DNA from: Daejeonella sp.
GTDB lineage: Bacteria; Bacteroidota; Bacteroidia; Sphingobacteriales; Sphingobacteriaceae
Length of the DNA stretch: 64,000 nt
NCBI RefSeq assembly: GCF_017495225.1
Contig: NZ_JAFEIG010000031.1
Span: 1 to 64,000, forward strand
Direction: 5' to 3'
The position numbers and the translations under genes are program-made. The notes under the pieces are model-generated. The model was not told the DNA's origin. It saw only the letters and a list, made by a program, of their open reading frames with translations, and did no database searches. Of this stretch, positions 30,501 through 32,395 are shown piece by piece (positions within the stretch are counted from its first letter, which is position 1; every line of letters begins with the position of its first letter).

Positions 30501-31961
30501 AGAATTAATATTTACAATTCGATAATTTCGTTGGTTCCAATAATTGGGCGCACCTTTCCAAATAAAGGTATTGGGTGCACTACTAAATACACGCAATTTA
30601 CCATCCGCAGTAACGGCAATATCCGCTTCACCATCATTGTTAAAGTCGCCAATAATTGGGTACTCACCCCAAGTGGATGAAGCCGCTGGAATATTTACGT
30701 AATTAACTGGTACAGCTAGATTTCCATTAATAATTCGCAAGGTGCTTTGATCGCGATAAACAATTTCACGAATACCATTTCCATCAAAGTCAAATGCTGT
30801 GACTCCAGTTGAACCAGACATGTCATTGGTATTGATAGACCAAACGAATTGATTCGTGCTACCTAAAGCGGTAGTGAAATTCAGATTATATGCTGTTACA
30901 ATACCAGCACTTGAATTCAATGAATTTACAATAATCGCCTCTGGCAAATCTTTTGCCCTGCCATTATTTGCTTTTTCGTTATAAACATTTGCAATCAGAG
31001 GCAATCCTCTCACGCCAAAGTTAAAAGCAGGTGGAATTCTTCTAAATAAAACTAAAGATTGATTTGGGTCCCAAATATAAACATTGGCTGAACCGTTGTA
31101 CACTATGTCTAGGTCGCCATCCAAATCCATATCGGCAACAGCTGTGGGACCATTATCCCCTGCTGCAGCACCAGATCCAGCAATAGTGCTTAAATCTTTA
31201 AGGATGCTCATGGTACCGGAAGCCAAGTTTACTGCATAAACTCTTGAACCATACACTAATTCCTTACCAGGATTTGATGCAAGAATATCTACAACAACCA
31301 CATCAATTGCTGTCCCAGTATCACCCGAAGTTGCACCAACGTAGTTTAAAGGAGTGCCTGCAACTCTTTTCACCAACGCTCCATTCACTATTCCGAAAAT
31401 ATCAGAACCAAGAACAATCTCTGCTGTTCCATCCTCATCGATATCGACTATATAAGGAGTAACATTTGAGGTATATTGAGAAGCAGTGGTAGATTTAAAT
31501 AAGAAATTGGTTTCAGAACCACCAACATTATTGAAAATATAGACAAAACCTGCGGAATTAACCATGATCACCTCCGGACTAGCAGTCGCCGTGATAATAT
31601 CTGCGATTGCAGGTTGAACAGAACGAGTGCTTGAGGTATTAATTACATATTTCTTTGTCGCTGTAGTGGCATTTGAGCCATTACCAGCATAAACAAAATA
31701 ACCAGAATTATCAGATGCAGGTACAAGCAAATCTGAAATGTCATCGCCATTCAAATCTGCCGCAGTTGGTGTTCCACCATTCCAGATTCCGGTATTACTC
31801 TCAAACTTTAGAGCAATTCCCCAAGGAGATGCAGGAATTGGACTATATGGTGCATAACAATTTGCATTATTTGATGTAGCTTGGGCCATAATTTGGTCCG
31901 AACCGATCAATAATGCAATTAAAAACAATATTAAAAAGAAATATTTTTTCGTAATTATCAT
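1..31961 (-). CDS. Giant modular cell-surface adhesin-like protein (3' end outside window)
   Basis: The reading frame starts at ATG 31961 and stays open to the left edge, giving at least 10,653 codons. I checked that the frame matches at the N terminus, near 16.1 kb and at positions 3-62, and no complete ORF of 60 aa or more occurs in this frame. Residues 1-27 form a Sec signal peptide (MIITKKYFFLILFLIALLIG, then MAQA before the likely cut). The order from the N terminus is: FG-GAP/VCBS block, CARDB-like domain, TSP3 plus F5/8C-like module, second FG-GAP block, nineteen ~279-aa modules (F5/8C-like or other beta-sandwich plus acidic Ca-binding TSP3 motifs), Ig-like domain, about 31 cadherin-like repeats of ~110 aa, and Asp-rich TSP3 repeats. 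By analogy with the neighbour at 32396-34834 it probably ends in a T9SS type B sorting domain, but this is not seen. The role is inferred: surface adhesion, gliding or biofilm scaffold. No enzymatic domain was recognised. Confidence 0.93.
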   Translation of the reverse strand, partial: MIITKKYFFLILFLIALLIGSDQIMAQATSNNANCYAPYSPIPASPWGIALKFESNTGIWNGGTPTAADLNGDDISDLLVPASDNSGYFVYAGNGSNATTATKKYVINTSSTRSVQPAIADIITATASPEVIMVNSAGFVYIFNNVGGSETNFLFKSTTASQYTSNVTPYIVDIDEDGTAEIVLGSDIFGIVNGALVKRVAGTPLNYVGATSGDTGTAIDVVVVDILASNPGKELVYGSRVYAVNLASGTMSILKDLSTIAGSGAAAGDNGPTAVADMDLDGDLDIVYNGSANVYIWDPNQSLVLFRRIPPAFNFGVRGLPLIANVYNEKANNGRAKDLPEAIIVNSLNSSAGIVTAYNLNFTTALGSTNQFVWSINTNDMSGSTGVTAFDFDGNGIREIVYRDQSTLRIINGNLAVPVNYVNIPAASSTWGEYPIIGDFNNDGEADIAVTADGKLRVFSSAPNTFIWKGAPNYWNQRNYRIVNINSDLTVPATENNSASSAALNNNVAQLQFADALGSNVPYGFTLGADASIVINSITGTCPNLTVSASISNSGAAALPAGVYVSLYDADPTIGQANLIGSAQTTASIAVGASANISISATIYRVGTSIYAVVNDLGTTATPFNLSTWSPNTTVPECSYENNIAFKTFSCLDSDLDGAADFLDIDDDNDGVLDVSEQTCTRTSMSKTGVTVTSAVAWIYQNAPTNLGALVDGTLSQQLYPSESAIANKTVLQFNLPTAKLLNLIELANNVNQTPFIAGGTYKIQGSNDGGTSWIDIVSSQVVANTAPVLATTNSIKFDMSSNVIAYKSYRIFAISMTGQANWAQEVYFREISCTNLDTDTDGKPNHLDLDSDGDGCADAIEAGSSTTETGTTVFPTGTDSNGNGLLNQYEGTVAGTIKYNSTYAAFALQSSFNLCTDTDGDGLPDLIDPISNDLTTPECVGPAIEIADMNIRQVYRSAYGIETATTPTVADLDNDGIAEILVKTGTGIIIYKGDGSNFSKTTNNITIPMLKQVGNSTMQPAVADINRDGNPEIAVIDANGFLYLFPNTVLVSPGSTSTPSSYIAKSDLPVLRPSASPNFVDFDEDGISEIYVGTDIFKFDPLTNTLTRVISNGLSMPFGGGLAYAHADAVAADIILSNPGKELAAGGTVYAPNFITNQLTVLRRANTYLSSIAINDDGRTGIADVDLDGDIDVFYGSSSTGDFIIWDPNGGSVLLRRTGGTSTSGMPMAANLYNDTKDGKQKDFPEILVVNTGKLIAYNVNYKTNATPGVIWQITVDDGIGYAETSVTSFDFEGDGVEEILFLGEQQLSIINASKLPVVVKASFNIATATWAEHPVVADVNGDGTAEIVAVGGAVGEDIPFTGYLYVLASGSYPWQNTLNRWNQRNYRTVNINNDLTVPVKEQNVGLPFPLNSGLFTFNKYLTQISGISYINGVANYDALALPPGIVKVPDASINIDEIEANCPFISLEFTISNGGDADLPSGTPVSFYLGNPTQPKASFLATIRTNKTVNVGSSEVFNANLYLNNLGSTQIFAIVNDIGNSFADLSKSGIIECSYTNNSSSISFSCTNFDGDTVADFLDIDDDNDGVLDAVESPACFYTATEWNQINKSSFVDVTSELLMLTSNLNQLNDGLSEAAVQFSTTPAQNQSNKELFKFNFGLAVQLDAIYIQKTTATQIFGGNVMLQGSNNNTQWVNLQTAAGNPANATNITANGSISLVNSNKFEINNNSAAYKYYRIFGAASANVLSGVASEIFYDIDLPSYQASLFPKVICTNDLDNDGKLNHLDLDSDGDGCADAIEAGSSTTATSTTVFPTTSGTTDSNGNGLLNVYEGNTAGTVNYSSTYTAYALTNSVNACLDTDGDGVGDVFDLDNDNDGVLDTDEDFWCKPTLGQMVTPIGVTYNDPVANFGTFFPVVTGGGKNETTCMTPGQEVFINYNFAETLVNPIVAFYGIDFAREEWFDQDGNPIKFRILDVSAPTVVDGNVLTLSTPPISSTNQPSNSAFGRIQVIGSVTGFRIKHIWLLSSNNCDNHGFAFMKPLNCLEGPNQDFDYDRIPNYLDLDSDGDGCSDAIESGSSKTAISTTVYPTGTDANTNGFLDVYEGTIAGTIKYPSTYFNYALNTTFNACTDTDTDGIANLFDIDDDNDGVLDAEESPSCFVSALDWNTANKSGYVKITSELSTIVPTNFFTDLTDNIGGATAAIRFVTTPTQSQLNKELFKFEFVAPVHLDAIYLQKTSTTQISGGNVWLQGSNDNTLWTNLFTAAANPANATNVTANGAVSLTNSNKFTVAVNGGAYRYYRIYGAVAANVDLGTASEFYFDVNTSNYQASLLPKPICTTDFDNDGKLNHLDLDSDTDGCADAIESGSSTSATSTTVFPTGTDTNANGLLNVYEGTTPGTINYSSSYVPFALSGNLAACRDSDNDGINDLDDIDDDNDGILDAVESPGCFFQPNEWNSTDKSLFAKVTSELNLLAPNNNLGALVDGLGSTSAAVQFVSTPAQSQLNKELLKIELSKPMQLDAIYIQKTSATQLFTGTASVRVQGSNNNLTWMDLTADITPPANATNVTAVGVLTLPNSNKFTLNTNPGAYKYYRIYGVTAANISSGIAVEVYFDVNLATYQASLFPKPNCVNDTDGDKQFNHLDLDTDGDGCSDAFEAGTTTSKTANFAHPSTGNGTNGLLNSLETTADNGIYKSTYTYDYAVDNTIVACTDTDGDGVIDLIDLDDDNDGILDTIEQATCTGTVPFTLKNINGSTTGAFGYNAAFPSWMRLSFNQFQPGYTLTFDSPVEDIALQFASIYDFDRYGKFTAKLSDGTIIENIDFNLSTTFAPTAAIWTPQPNNVNNFTGNFTKNYGAPFAPGTPFFQTSNLTSGDAQSWGIVHFKNIPGAKTKGIVELSFTILESTATSGTAGLAVYSKCVTFLDTDGDGIPNSLDLDSDGDGCSDALEAGLTANTDPTFRFSGTVGLNGFDNTLESAVDNGLTTYTSTYFPNALSNNLSLCKDLDSDGVFDQADLDDDNDGILDAIESPSCFYTAQNWFLGDRREIRVSTPLNMLSSDNQPSELVDNLDGIGNTAVRFAGETVAAKQVYAFNMNIPVELSKIYLGYTTTATHFLAGTNLVLRGSNDGATWIELSNPLAYSNTTGTLGVSVLPPFLGAHYANVFTVTKNASKYKFYDIYWTSGGGINSSGGWSDEVYFETATNYNPSAHPKLTCFSDSDNDGKLNHQDLDSDGDGCFDIVEAKVLSSSTTGLAASPFGLNGFADALETSAETGISKISYTYGNARTNTINACLDTDGDGLTDVFDLDDDNDGVLDEVECPTPGFQPILPRFQISSGALQSHSLTGFPEELYIDIWNIDNNFNLKVNGVNISTVSELNLSNMGTTVYTASSTLMVLPNGVAVNAPNHVWTYGNTQPRPLLRVVINRFGETKILALDGTQGAGNYQELVLLNASYQLLPINLTGTNTITLGQDNEFAPTYLFAEFNAFNGSGACDTDGDGIRNSLDLDSDNDGCSDAYESGTTSIKTADYVFTTGFGTNGFANSLEGQVDNGIYNGVYTYELATAVGINVCLDFDKDGISDIYDIDDDNDGILDAVESPSCFYNLKEVGEFEAVSTQLEIFQSSSNSLYVIGNAIDNSIGSFSAFTGGQNWVNREIFKFKAKGQIQITGLKLDLSTYALSSATTNTFKLQGSKDDIVWTDLSGALSSTASTGSFILPNTLQSAESFKYFRIIGVAGTGSNGGVANATLLLHASTNTSLFPKITCLDDIDIDNSPNHLDLDSDADGCADAIEAGTALARTTAFSATSFFNNTTTGANGFIDVLETSPESGVYKGLYSYQFATDKNIDGCLDTDGDGVPNLIDIDDDNDGILDVSEQSGTCSSETLTPISAISSPFWGSATATLSIDGSGFTGSGLSALATAPATISDAWLLKEPETSGFIEYTMPANANVGGVALWAPDATNYGGGDGPVKDFTVVVTYDGGKIYTSQVFTTAQPNSSGALPGVQAFYLPTALNNVTKIRLNISSGWYDVNNNSIGQISTVGQTVNSAYNIFLSEFRAICGVADIDTDNDGIPNRLDLDSDGDGCSDAIEGGSSTVATSTTDFLVTNGTNTDTNSNGLLNQYEGATGKINYVSTYLSFALASTLNVCADTDGDGVKDIFDLDDDNDGVLDAVESPSCFFTASELQRPIAVSTQLSMHSNYLIASTIDDNPATASAFAPNINWVGLELFKLTAASSIKITGVTLGNLVSWPLTNGTASFKLQGSVDNITWTDLSAAVTSTAASNDFVISNTIEPTKSFIHYRIIGASGLSWYGGVGEIRFNIAPDFNSSANPKAICTNDTDGDQKLNHQDLDSDGDGCADAIESGSSTTATSTTVFPVSNGTTTDTNSNGLLNQYEGTTAGTVNYNATYDFALSAAFNLCLDSDGDRVVDYFDLDDDNDGVIDNVESPDCFYTNQELRIPIAVSSELTQHNTSYVIGNSIDASSSTASAFATGQNWVGKEIFKFTAADYVPLTAMTFDLVSWALSADANSTFRLQGSSDNQSWTNLSAAITSSANTGTLTINNTLATSAKFKFFRLIGVAGTSSYGGVHTARFVIPDSPNQLYQKPTCISANDNDGRPNHLDHDSDGDSCSDAVEAGTALIGTTAFSATSFFDPATTGANGFADALETTAGSGIFKGTYTYLNARTSLINTCIDTDGDRIGDFIDLDDDNDGAPDLQELSCIAAVANGTCTIAQMGTLQYGITSHCTGWLGFDYDPSPSVTVITNFDYMGLTNGIPYFDFQGSVSSSATTVLCGKMYKNFTTVPGITYTYTINLMNNFVDAEDIKPQLKGVDFATGLELGATYLNGTGTRSVTFTAIGTTTSISVGLDTRPSIAYVGPNQFWHEVSHTMNGMPYSVCTTIDTDNDGKINSLDLDSDGDGCSDAIESGASATATSTTVHPTGDDVNGNGLLNTYENTSTAGLLGYESTYFTNALINSVNACLDSDRDGISDVFDLDDDNDGVLDQTEQACVSSLLSRTGITVSSEVQWTFANGVANLNSLVDGIDGSTNQAYPIESLSGKTALQFDLPQARVLNLIELGNHPGQIPFVPGGTYKIQGWNGSTWTDIVASQTVANTQPIFASNNSIKFSMPANTKAYIKYRIFGISLTNQGNWAQEAYFLEYACRDIDTDGDGISNRLDLDSDRDGCSDAIEAGSSTTATSTTVFPETSATSDTNSNGLLNVYEGTTVGTINYTSTYTDYALTNTINACLDTDGDGVKDIVDLDDDNDGVLDTDEFNCTPILMSKAGVTVSSTVTWGGTLTNILNGTESIDAYTTTTFLNQTILQFDLPSAKILSLIELSSQAGNFPLGSTGTYNIEGWNGFAWKVIASNQTFGTSTPITGTNNSYKFNLANNYTAYSKYRIFGTSVSGTVSGWVQEAYFTERVCNPDVDGDGIPNSLELDSDNDGCADAIEAGSSITATSRTVFPTGTDTNGNGLLNNYEGTTAGTINYLNKYQPYATSSFINACLDTDSDGTLDVNDLDDDNDGVLDEIECPFNVDASTLSYNPIDFNVVNGASNIQTFGAAFNALVVNVRTLDNSFNIKINGADLSTPSEFQFYEPDGAPANFDLEFEDGTMYPSVWSVSGTQAAPLIRVIIDNDGKVSVFGAKTSGGPLFKMRPRNGSFNTINLNKFTPNTFQISQVVIGQTYITGDFGIITTTNVCPDTDRDGTPNNLDLDSDGDGCSDAKEASSSITATSTTVYPNGTDTNGNGLLNNYEGSTAGTINYTSTYANFALSNSINACVDTDGDGFGDVIDIDDDNDGILDEVELACVELITSKTGVKITKPATINYSFNGNTIANLIDGIDANVYVTSGPTGTLNNSPWFNFEFPTPKALGYLEIGHYQGQQLFATGSTYKIQGSTDNTTWTDVTGTLTYNNISTATSGGLSNHNSNIARFPSNTTAYKYYRIFGISATSGGGWATEIHFKENVCNWDLDGDRILNHLDLDSDGDGCADAIEASSSKTATSTTVYPTGTDTNRNGLLNNYEGTTAGTTNYTSTYANYALSNAINACLDTDNDGVGDVIDIDDDNDGVLDISEQINCLNSGIDFNKLSFTGSGITAKTANSMNTRGGNVWASSYSTQNLKLPISLSFKVPSTTGYAMFGLIPAANTQTPNDWVDGGYKFYSQNTSVYGYFVSAWAFSTAMLPSDTWSIDINTTGYVTVKKNGVNQTAYQGVVSDYKVVVSAYATSSITDIILTDGANPAQTVCQDIDTDTDGIPNRLDLDSDKDGCSDAIEASSSTTATSTTVYPTGTDTNGNGLLNVYEAATAGTINYTSTYSNYALNTTINACLDTDGDGIGNIFDLDDDNDGVLDTDECPPPPGYRLYTHNRADGSWAQNIPVIITGATTQTVLLDQRTQGVAPNNFTSNGLSTWKLVASNIQPNAQNKIVVRLAPNANTIGTYAVADAMLLTNGTNTYVIDEASTVSGEFTIVGSWTPQTVGGSFNNNTNSYFVGPYSSLPTASWNFSNIPMITVSCDLDNDGIINSLDLDSDGDGCADAIEAGSSTTAKSTSIYPNGDDSNDNGLLNNYEGTTAGTVNYTSTYADYALVRTINACTDTDGDGVPDIFDLDDDNDGILDTGEQNCPNSSVIINGGFELPTGIGFPTNANMVGWKTTAADQTMEMWVNGAYGVPSAEGNQFVELNAYYVSSLYQKINVNPGDEITWSVKHRGRQGVDVASVNIGSSIQGATQVALMSDGTTAWGSYSGTYTVPVGQTDTYFVIGTVSSVGGATVGNFIDDVKVILTSCTDIDTDNDGIPNHLDLDSDNDGCSDANEAYNNTTAQGTDGNLYYGNGNPPAVNANGTVIGASYPATNANVSTAGLASTITAQPINQTVQVTENAVFAATLTAGSGTTSYQWQISTDGGATWNNVNNTGAYSGANTTSLTVASVSSAMQGHRFRLNISQSNYVCGAVTSNSARLIIGFLPTIVDDSFAAVEDTPLTASVFTNDSGSGGSLLTLTTFSINGTIYNAGDLATISGVGTIVINTNGTFTFTPDLNYNGPIPSIDYTAIDANNGTDSGTLSLTLTPVNDAPTVGSVVEGTPQNTAVSGNVLTGNSSDTEGNTLSLSTFTVNGATYNVGQTAIIPGKGTLIMNANGSYTFTPVLGYVGAVPVATFTLSDGNGGTASNSLTLSVTNVNDAPLAADDSLTGAEDAPITGNVLTNDSDVDGDALKVTHFVVGGITVPVDPTNGGSTSILGVGTIKINADGTFTFTPVANYNGTVPAITYTLSDGTATDTGALNLTVTAVNDAPLAVDEAVNATEDSPLTGNVLTNDTDVDLNTTLTVSTFTINGTSYNAGTTASIPGVGTVEVKADGSYTFTPALNYTGAVPDITYAITDGNGGTDTGLLDITITAVNDAPLAADDSLTGAEDAPITGNVLTNDSDVDGDALKVTHFVVGGITVPVDPTNGGSTSILGVGTIKINADGTFTFTPVANYNGTVPAITYTLSDGTATDTGALNLTVTAVNDAPLAVDEAVNATEDSPLTGNVLTNDTDVDLNTTLTVSTFTINGTSYNAGTTASIPGVGTVEVKADGSYTFTPALNYTGAVPDITYAITDGNGGTDTGLLDITILAVNDAPLAADDSLTGAEDAPITGNVLTNDSDIDGPAITLTGFSIAGVTGPFDLNTDQTIPNVGTIRLNTDGTFTFTPLANYTGTVPAITYTLSDGTLTDTGALNLTVTAVNDAPLAVDEVVNATEDTPLTGNVLTDGTDDSDIDGNTLTVSTFTINGTSYNAGATASIPGVGTVEVKADGSYTFTPALNYTGAVPDITYAITDGNGGTDTGLLDITILAVNDAPSAADDSFVGLEDAQLTGNVLANDSDVEASSLTLTKFTVAGVSGNFNAGQTATILGVGSIVIGANGDFTFTPLPNYNGTVPLVTYTVTDGTLTDEGSLTLILTEVNDVPQVTDDVILATEDTPISGNVLSNDTDTDLNTLKVTQFTINGVSYNVGVTANIPGVGTIIVNENGDFTFSPALNFNGDVPDITYEVNDANGGTDTGLIDINVAAVNDAPAAVDDIFTVAEDAPLTGNLLSNDSDVEGNPIVVSSITFGTETVNVVSGTGGTITVAGVGTIQMNVNGSFTFTPAANYSGSVPDIIYTVSDGNATDTGILDITVTAANDAPLAVDDIVNATEDTPLTANILTNDTDIDGNSLTVTQFTIDGVSYNAGTTASIPGVGTLVVNTDGSYTFTPALNYAGVVPVVNYTVSDANGGTDTGDLKITMIAVNDAPIAVDDSFIGSEDAIINGNIKTNDSDVEGSAITITGYSIAGLSGPFVIGVTETIPAGTIKINADGTFTFTPALNYNGTVPAITYTLSDGSDTDSGILNLTVTPVNDAPIAVNNVVNATEDTVISGNVLTNDTDVDGNTLTVTQFKIGTTSYNVGDLASIPGIGTVKVNADGTYTFTPALNYVGDVPDIFYTISDNNGGSATALIDISVTAVNDAPTATDDIAVTNAAVSVSANVLTNDSDLEGDALTLTQFTIAGITGTFTAGNTPVTIPGVGTITLNTNGQFTFVPSVDVNGDGTTGDQYSGDVPIITYTISDGNGGIDIATLDIYVAPVNRDPVAVNDTKSVDEDNILTDNVILNDSDLDLNTILELTQFSFTVNAITYTYPAGTLATIPGVGTIKIDADGDYEFKPNSNWNGTVPNISYTLSDNDGGQASAILAITIIAVNDDPVAVNDENIVTPEDTPISGNVLLNDSDPDGDSIEVSEFTISGITGTFTAGQTATIPGKGTIVIEENGDFTFTPALNYNGAVPTITYTATDNTPQGSATASLNIAISPVNDNPVAQPNTNTLDEDDANKTGNLLTDDTADSDIDGNTLTVSQFTINGVVYNTGAAVSIAGVGTIQIDANGDYEFIPNANYNGTVPTITYTLSDGNGGTATSTLILTVNAVNDAPVASNDSQTGLEDSTLSGNVLANDSDIDNSTLTVTSFTVDGQTITIAPSASGSATITDVGTITINSDGTYTFTPLANYHGTVPVITYTLSDGTASTTATLRLAITAVNDSPTAIADSNTINEDAVDSGNVLTNDSDVETAKADLKVTDFSFLIGGTNTSFPAGTTATIPNVGTIVVNVNGSYIFTPNANYSGTVPTINYTLSDNTGGTATSKLDIIVSAVNDQPIVVNEQKIIAEDVPASGLLLANDSDIDGGTLSITSISVDGQTIPVVPGTPTTATIDGVGTFQISATGSYTFTPASNYDGLVPVLSYTVIDGQGASNTGTLSIKINAVNDNPVPTADTQTINEDTKATGNVLANDSDVETANADLKVTEFSFTIGTTTSTFPAGTTATIAGVGTVVVNADGTYEFTPNVNYNGTVPAINYILTDEDGGTANSAINITITPVNDAPAAVNDSKTGLEDADLTGTVLTNDSDTDGGTLSVTSFLVDGQTITIAPNSSGDATIQDVGTITINSDGTYTFVPVANYNGTVPVITYTLSDGQGGSSTATLSLSITAVNDNPVPTADTQTINEDTKATGNVLANDSDVETANADLKVTEFSFTIGTTTSTFPAGTTATIAGVGTVVVNADGTYEFTPNENYNGTVPAINYILTDEDGATATSSLTISITPVNDAPAAVNDSKTGLEDADLTGTVLTNDSDIDGGTLSVTSFLVDGQTITIAPNSSGDATIQDVGTITINSDGTYTFVPVANYNGTVPVITYTLSDGQGGSSTATLSLSITAVNDNPVPTADTQTINEDTKATGNVLANDSDVETANADLKVTEFSFTIGTTTSTFPAGTTATIAGVGTIIVNANGTYEFTPNANYNGTVPAINYILTDADGATATSSLTISITPVNDAPAAVNDSKTGLEDADLTGTVLTNDNDIDGGTLSVTSFEVNGQTITIPTGASGTTTIANVGSITINSDGTYTFVPVANYNGAVPAITYTLSDGQGGSSTATLSLSITAVNDNPVPTADTQTINEDTKATGNVLANDSDVETANADLKVTEFSFTIGTTTSTFPAGTTATIAGVGTIIVNANGTYEFTPNANYNGTVPAINYTLTDADGGTATSSLTISITPVNDAPAAVNDSKTGLEDTDLTGTVLTNDSDIDGGTLSLTSFEVNGQTITIPTGASGTTTIANAGTITVNSDGTYTFEPEENYNGTVPVITYTVSDGALSATATLSLSITAVNDNPVPTADTQTIDEGTIANGNVLSNDTDIDGDNLTVTQFAINGVNYSAGTIVEIPNVGSIIIKGDGDYIFTPEPNYNAAVPPITYTVSDGNGGSSTSGLTITITPVNDAPIVKNETISILEDAVATGNVLSNDTDAEGDDLTVTNFTVGGQTYPAGQTVSLAGIGTLVVNADGTFTFTPVPNYNGILPLIGYNVTDGESTVPGSLSIDVSPVNDAPILQNETIATPQNTDASGNVLTNETDVDGDVLTITEFSIDTDGDGNAETFTAGSTATIVGKGTLFINTDGSFTFTPATNYYGSVPAATYEFTDGTVTANATLNLTVSPVDTDGDGVMDFLELLDSTDPDDPCSFNIDNQDITPSTAWSNADCDGDGTTNGQEVINNTNPLDPCAHAPGAIPDTSNPIWLAADCDGDGETNETEATNNTDPNDPCSYAVAPLSGSTAYTQWSALDCDGDGINNAKEILNGTGPQDVCDYLLASFDLDKVNDNWSNADCDSDGLTNGEEATG
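1500..4215 (-). repeat. 672-bp higher-order repeat, four copies
   Basis: A two-domain unit (224 aa) recurs with an exact 672-bp offset. The landmark gtggctgtggtgcctgctgg starts at 2011, 2683, 3355 and 4027. Long stretches such as 2011-2200, 2683-2870, 3355-3540 and 4027-4200 look almost base-for-base identical, and differences cluster in short blocks. This suggests recent amplification or gene conversion inside the coding frame. Confidence 0.9.
9237..10430 (-). repeat. 654-bp offset near-perfect duplication of a two-domain unit
   Basis: About 540 bp at 9237-9776 reappear at 9891-10430 with a 654-bp offset and no difference that I could find by eye. The match includes both the protein-coding pattern and silent positions. 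The two flanks (for example 9180-9236 against 9834-9890) differ at several silent sites, so the boundary of the identical tract is sharp. Confidence 0.85.
11110..11400 (-). other. Ig-like domain at the junction of the two repeat arrays
   Basis: This single-copy segment between the TSP3 module array and the cadherin-like array reads TAQPINQTVQVTENAVF, then SYQWQISTDGGATWNNV, TTSLTVASVSSAMQGHRFRL, SNYVCGAVTSNSARL. The WQ and Y-x-C positions match bacterial immunoglobulin-like domains seen in Bacteroidota surface proteins. Confidence 0.65.
11600..30010 (-). repeat. About 20 beta-sandwich + TSP3 modules (~836-bp period) in giant protein
   Basis: The recurring signature DDDNDGVLD (forward-strand catcattatcatcatc and variants) lies near 29950, 27200, 26333, 25523, 24654, 23779, 22912, 22042, 21210, 20370, 19490, 18670, 17854, 16990, 16190, 15415, 14590, 13788, 12950 and 12153. 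From 27200 to 12153 the mean spacing is about 836 bp. Each module has a ~160-aa beta-sandwich-like domain, then LDSDGDGCADAIEAGSS, a DSNGNGLLNVYEG segment, and a DTDGDGVGDLFDLDDDNDG segment, all Asp-rich as in thrombospondin type 3 calcium repeats. About eleven inserts are F5/8 type C-like (for example LQGSNNNTQWVNL plus YKYYRIFGA). The other nine are different sandwich-like domains. DNA identity between modules is low outside the acidic motifs, so the array is old. Confidence 0.85.
27600..29130 (-). other. FG-GAP/VCBS propeller-like block 2 within giant protein
   Basis: This is a second copy of the propeller-like block, inserted between the first TSP3/F5-8C module and the long module array. 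It shows the same Asp-loop blades (ADLDNDGIAEILVKTG, DINRDGNPEIAVID, DFDEDGISEIYVGTD, DVDLDGDIDVFYG, DFEGDGVEEILFLG, DVNGDGTAEIVAV) and the same WNQRNYRTVNINNDLTVP ending. A CARDB-like segment follows (ASINIDEIEANCPFISLEFT, ADLPSGTPVSFYLGN, ECSYTNNSS). The blocks are clearly paralogous but well diverged. Confidence 0.72.
30480..31880 (-). other. FG-GAP/VCBS propeller-like block 1 within giant protein
   Basis: Directly after the signal peptide come repeated blades with Asp-rich Ca-binding loops: ADLNGDDISDLL, DIDEDGTAEIV, ADMDLDGDLDIVY, FDFDGNGIREIVY and GDFNNDGEADIAV. This pattern is typical of FG-GAP/VCBS repeats (integrin-like beta-propeller). The block ends at a YWNQRNYRIVNINSDLTVP-type sequence that recurs at the end of block 2. 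A CARDB-like beta-sandwich follows (about 30.05-30.47 kb; ASIVINSITGTCPNLTVSAS, SNSGAAALPAGVYVSLYD, ECSYENNIAF). Confidence 0.75.
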
Positions 31962-32395
31962 GCTTTGCAAACAAGATTTAATTTAAATTCTTTAAAAGAT
32001 ATAAAATTTCTAATTAATTAACAAATTGGAAAGATTAGATCAAGCGAGCAAAAGTGAAAAAAACGGGTGAGAATAGGGAATTGGAGAGCCACAAATGAGT
32101 CCAATTTTATATTTGTGAACTCATTAAATTTTTTATTCTAAGTACTTATACTTAATTTAGCGTAGAATACTCAGACATAAAAGTTAATAACTCAAATTTT
32201 AGCAAGTATAAAAACAATAAAAAACATAGAATCCCTCCAACTGTTTATAAATCAGGCTCTTGTCAACTAATACCCCAATATTAATCACTAAAACAGCATA
32301 AAAAGGGGTTTTTAATTTAGATAAAACTTGAAATTAAGACCATATCAAGGTTAATATTAAAAATACCTTTCACTCCTAGCATATTCTTAAACAAA
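31962..32395. other. AT-rich intergenic region upstream of the giant gene
   Basis: This 434-bp spacer separates the two minus-strand surface-protein genes, so it should carry the promoter of the giant gene. I found no perfect TAnnTTTG motif on the minus strand. A short inverted repeat CACAAAT (32090-32096) / ATTTGTG (32111-32117) is visible, with ATGAGT / ACTCAT nested across it. No gene was recognised. Confidence 0.5.

Noticed and set aside
1..31961. Type I secreted RTX-like adhesin (BapA/LapA style)
   Set aside because: The repeat types are similar, but the Sec signal peptide, the Bacteroidota context and the CHU_C-bearing neighbour point to type IX secretion; no T1SS genes are near.
31962..32395. 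Riboswitch or small RNA upstream of the giant gene
   Set aside because: Only a short imperfect inverted repeat was found; no conserved riboswitch motif was recognised.
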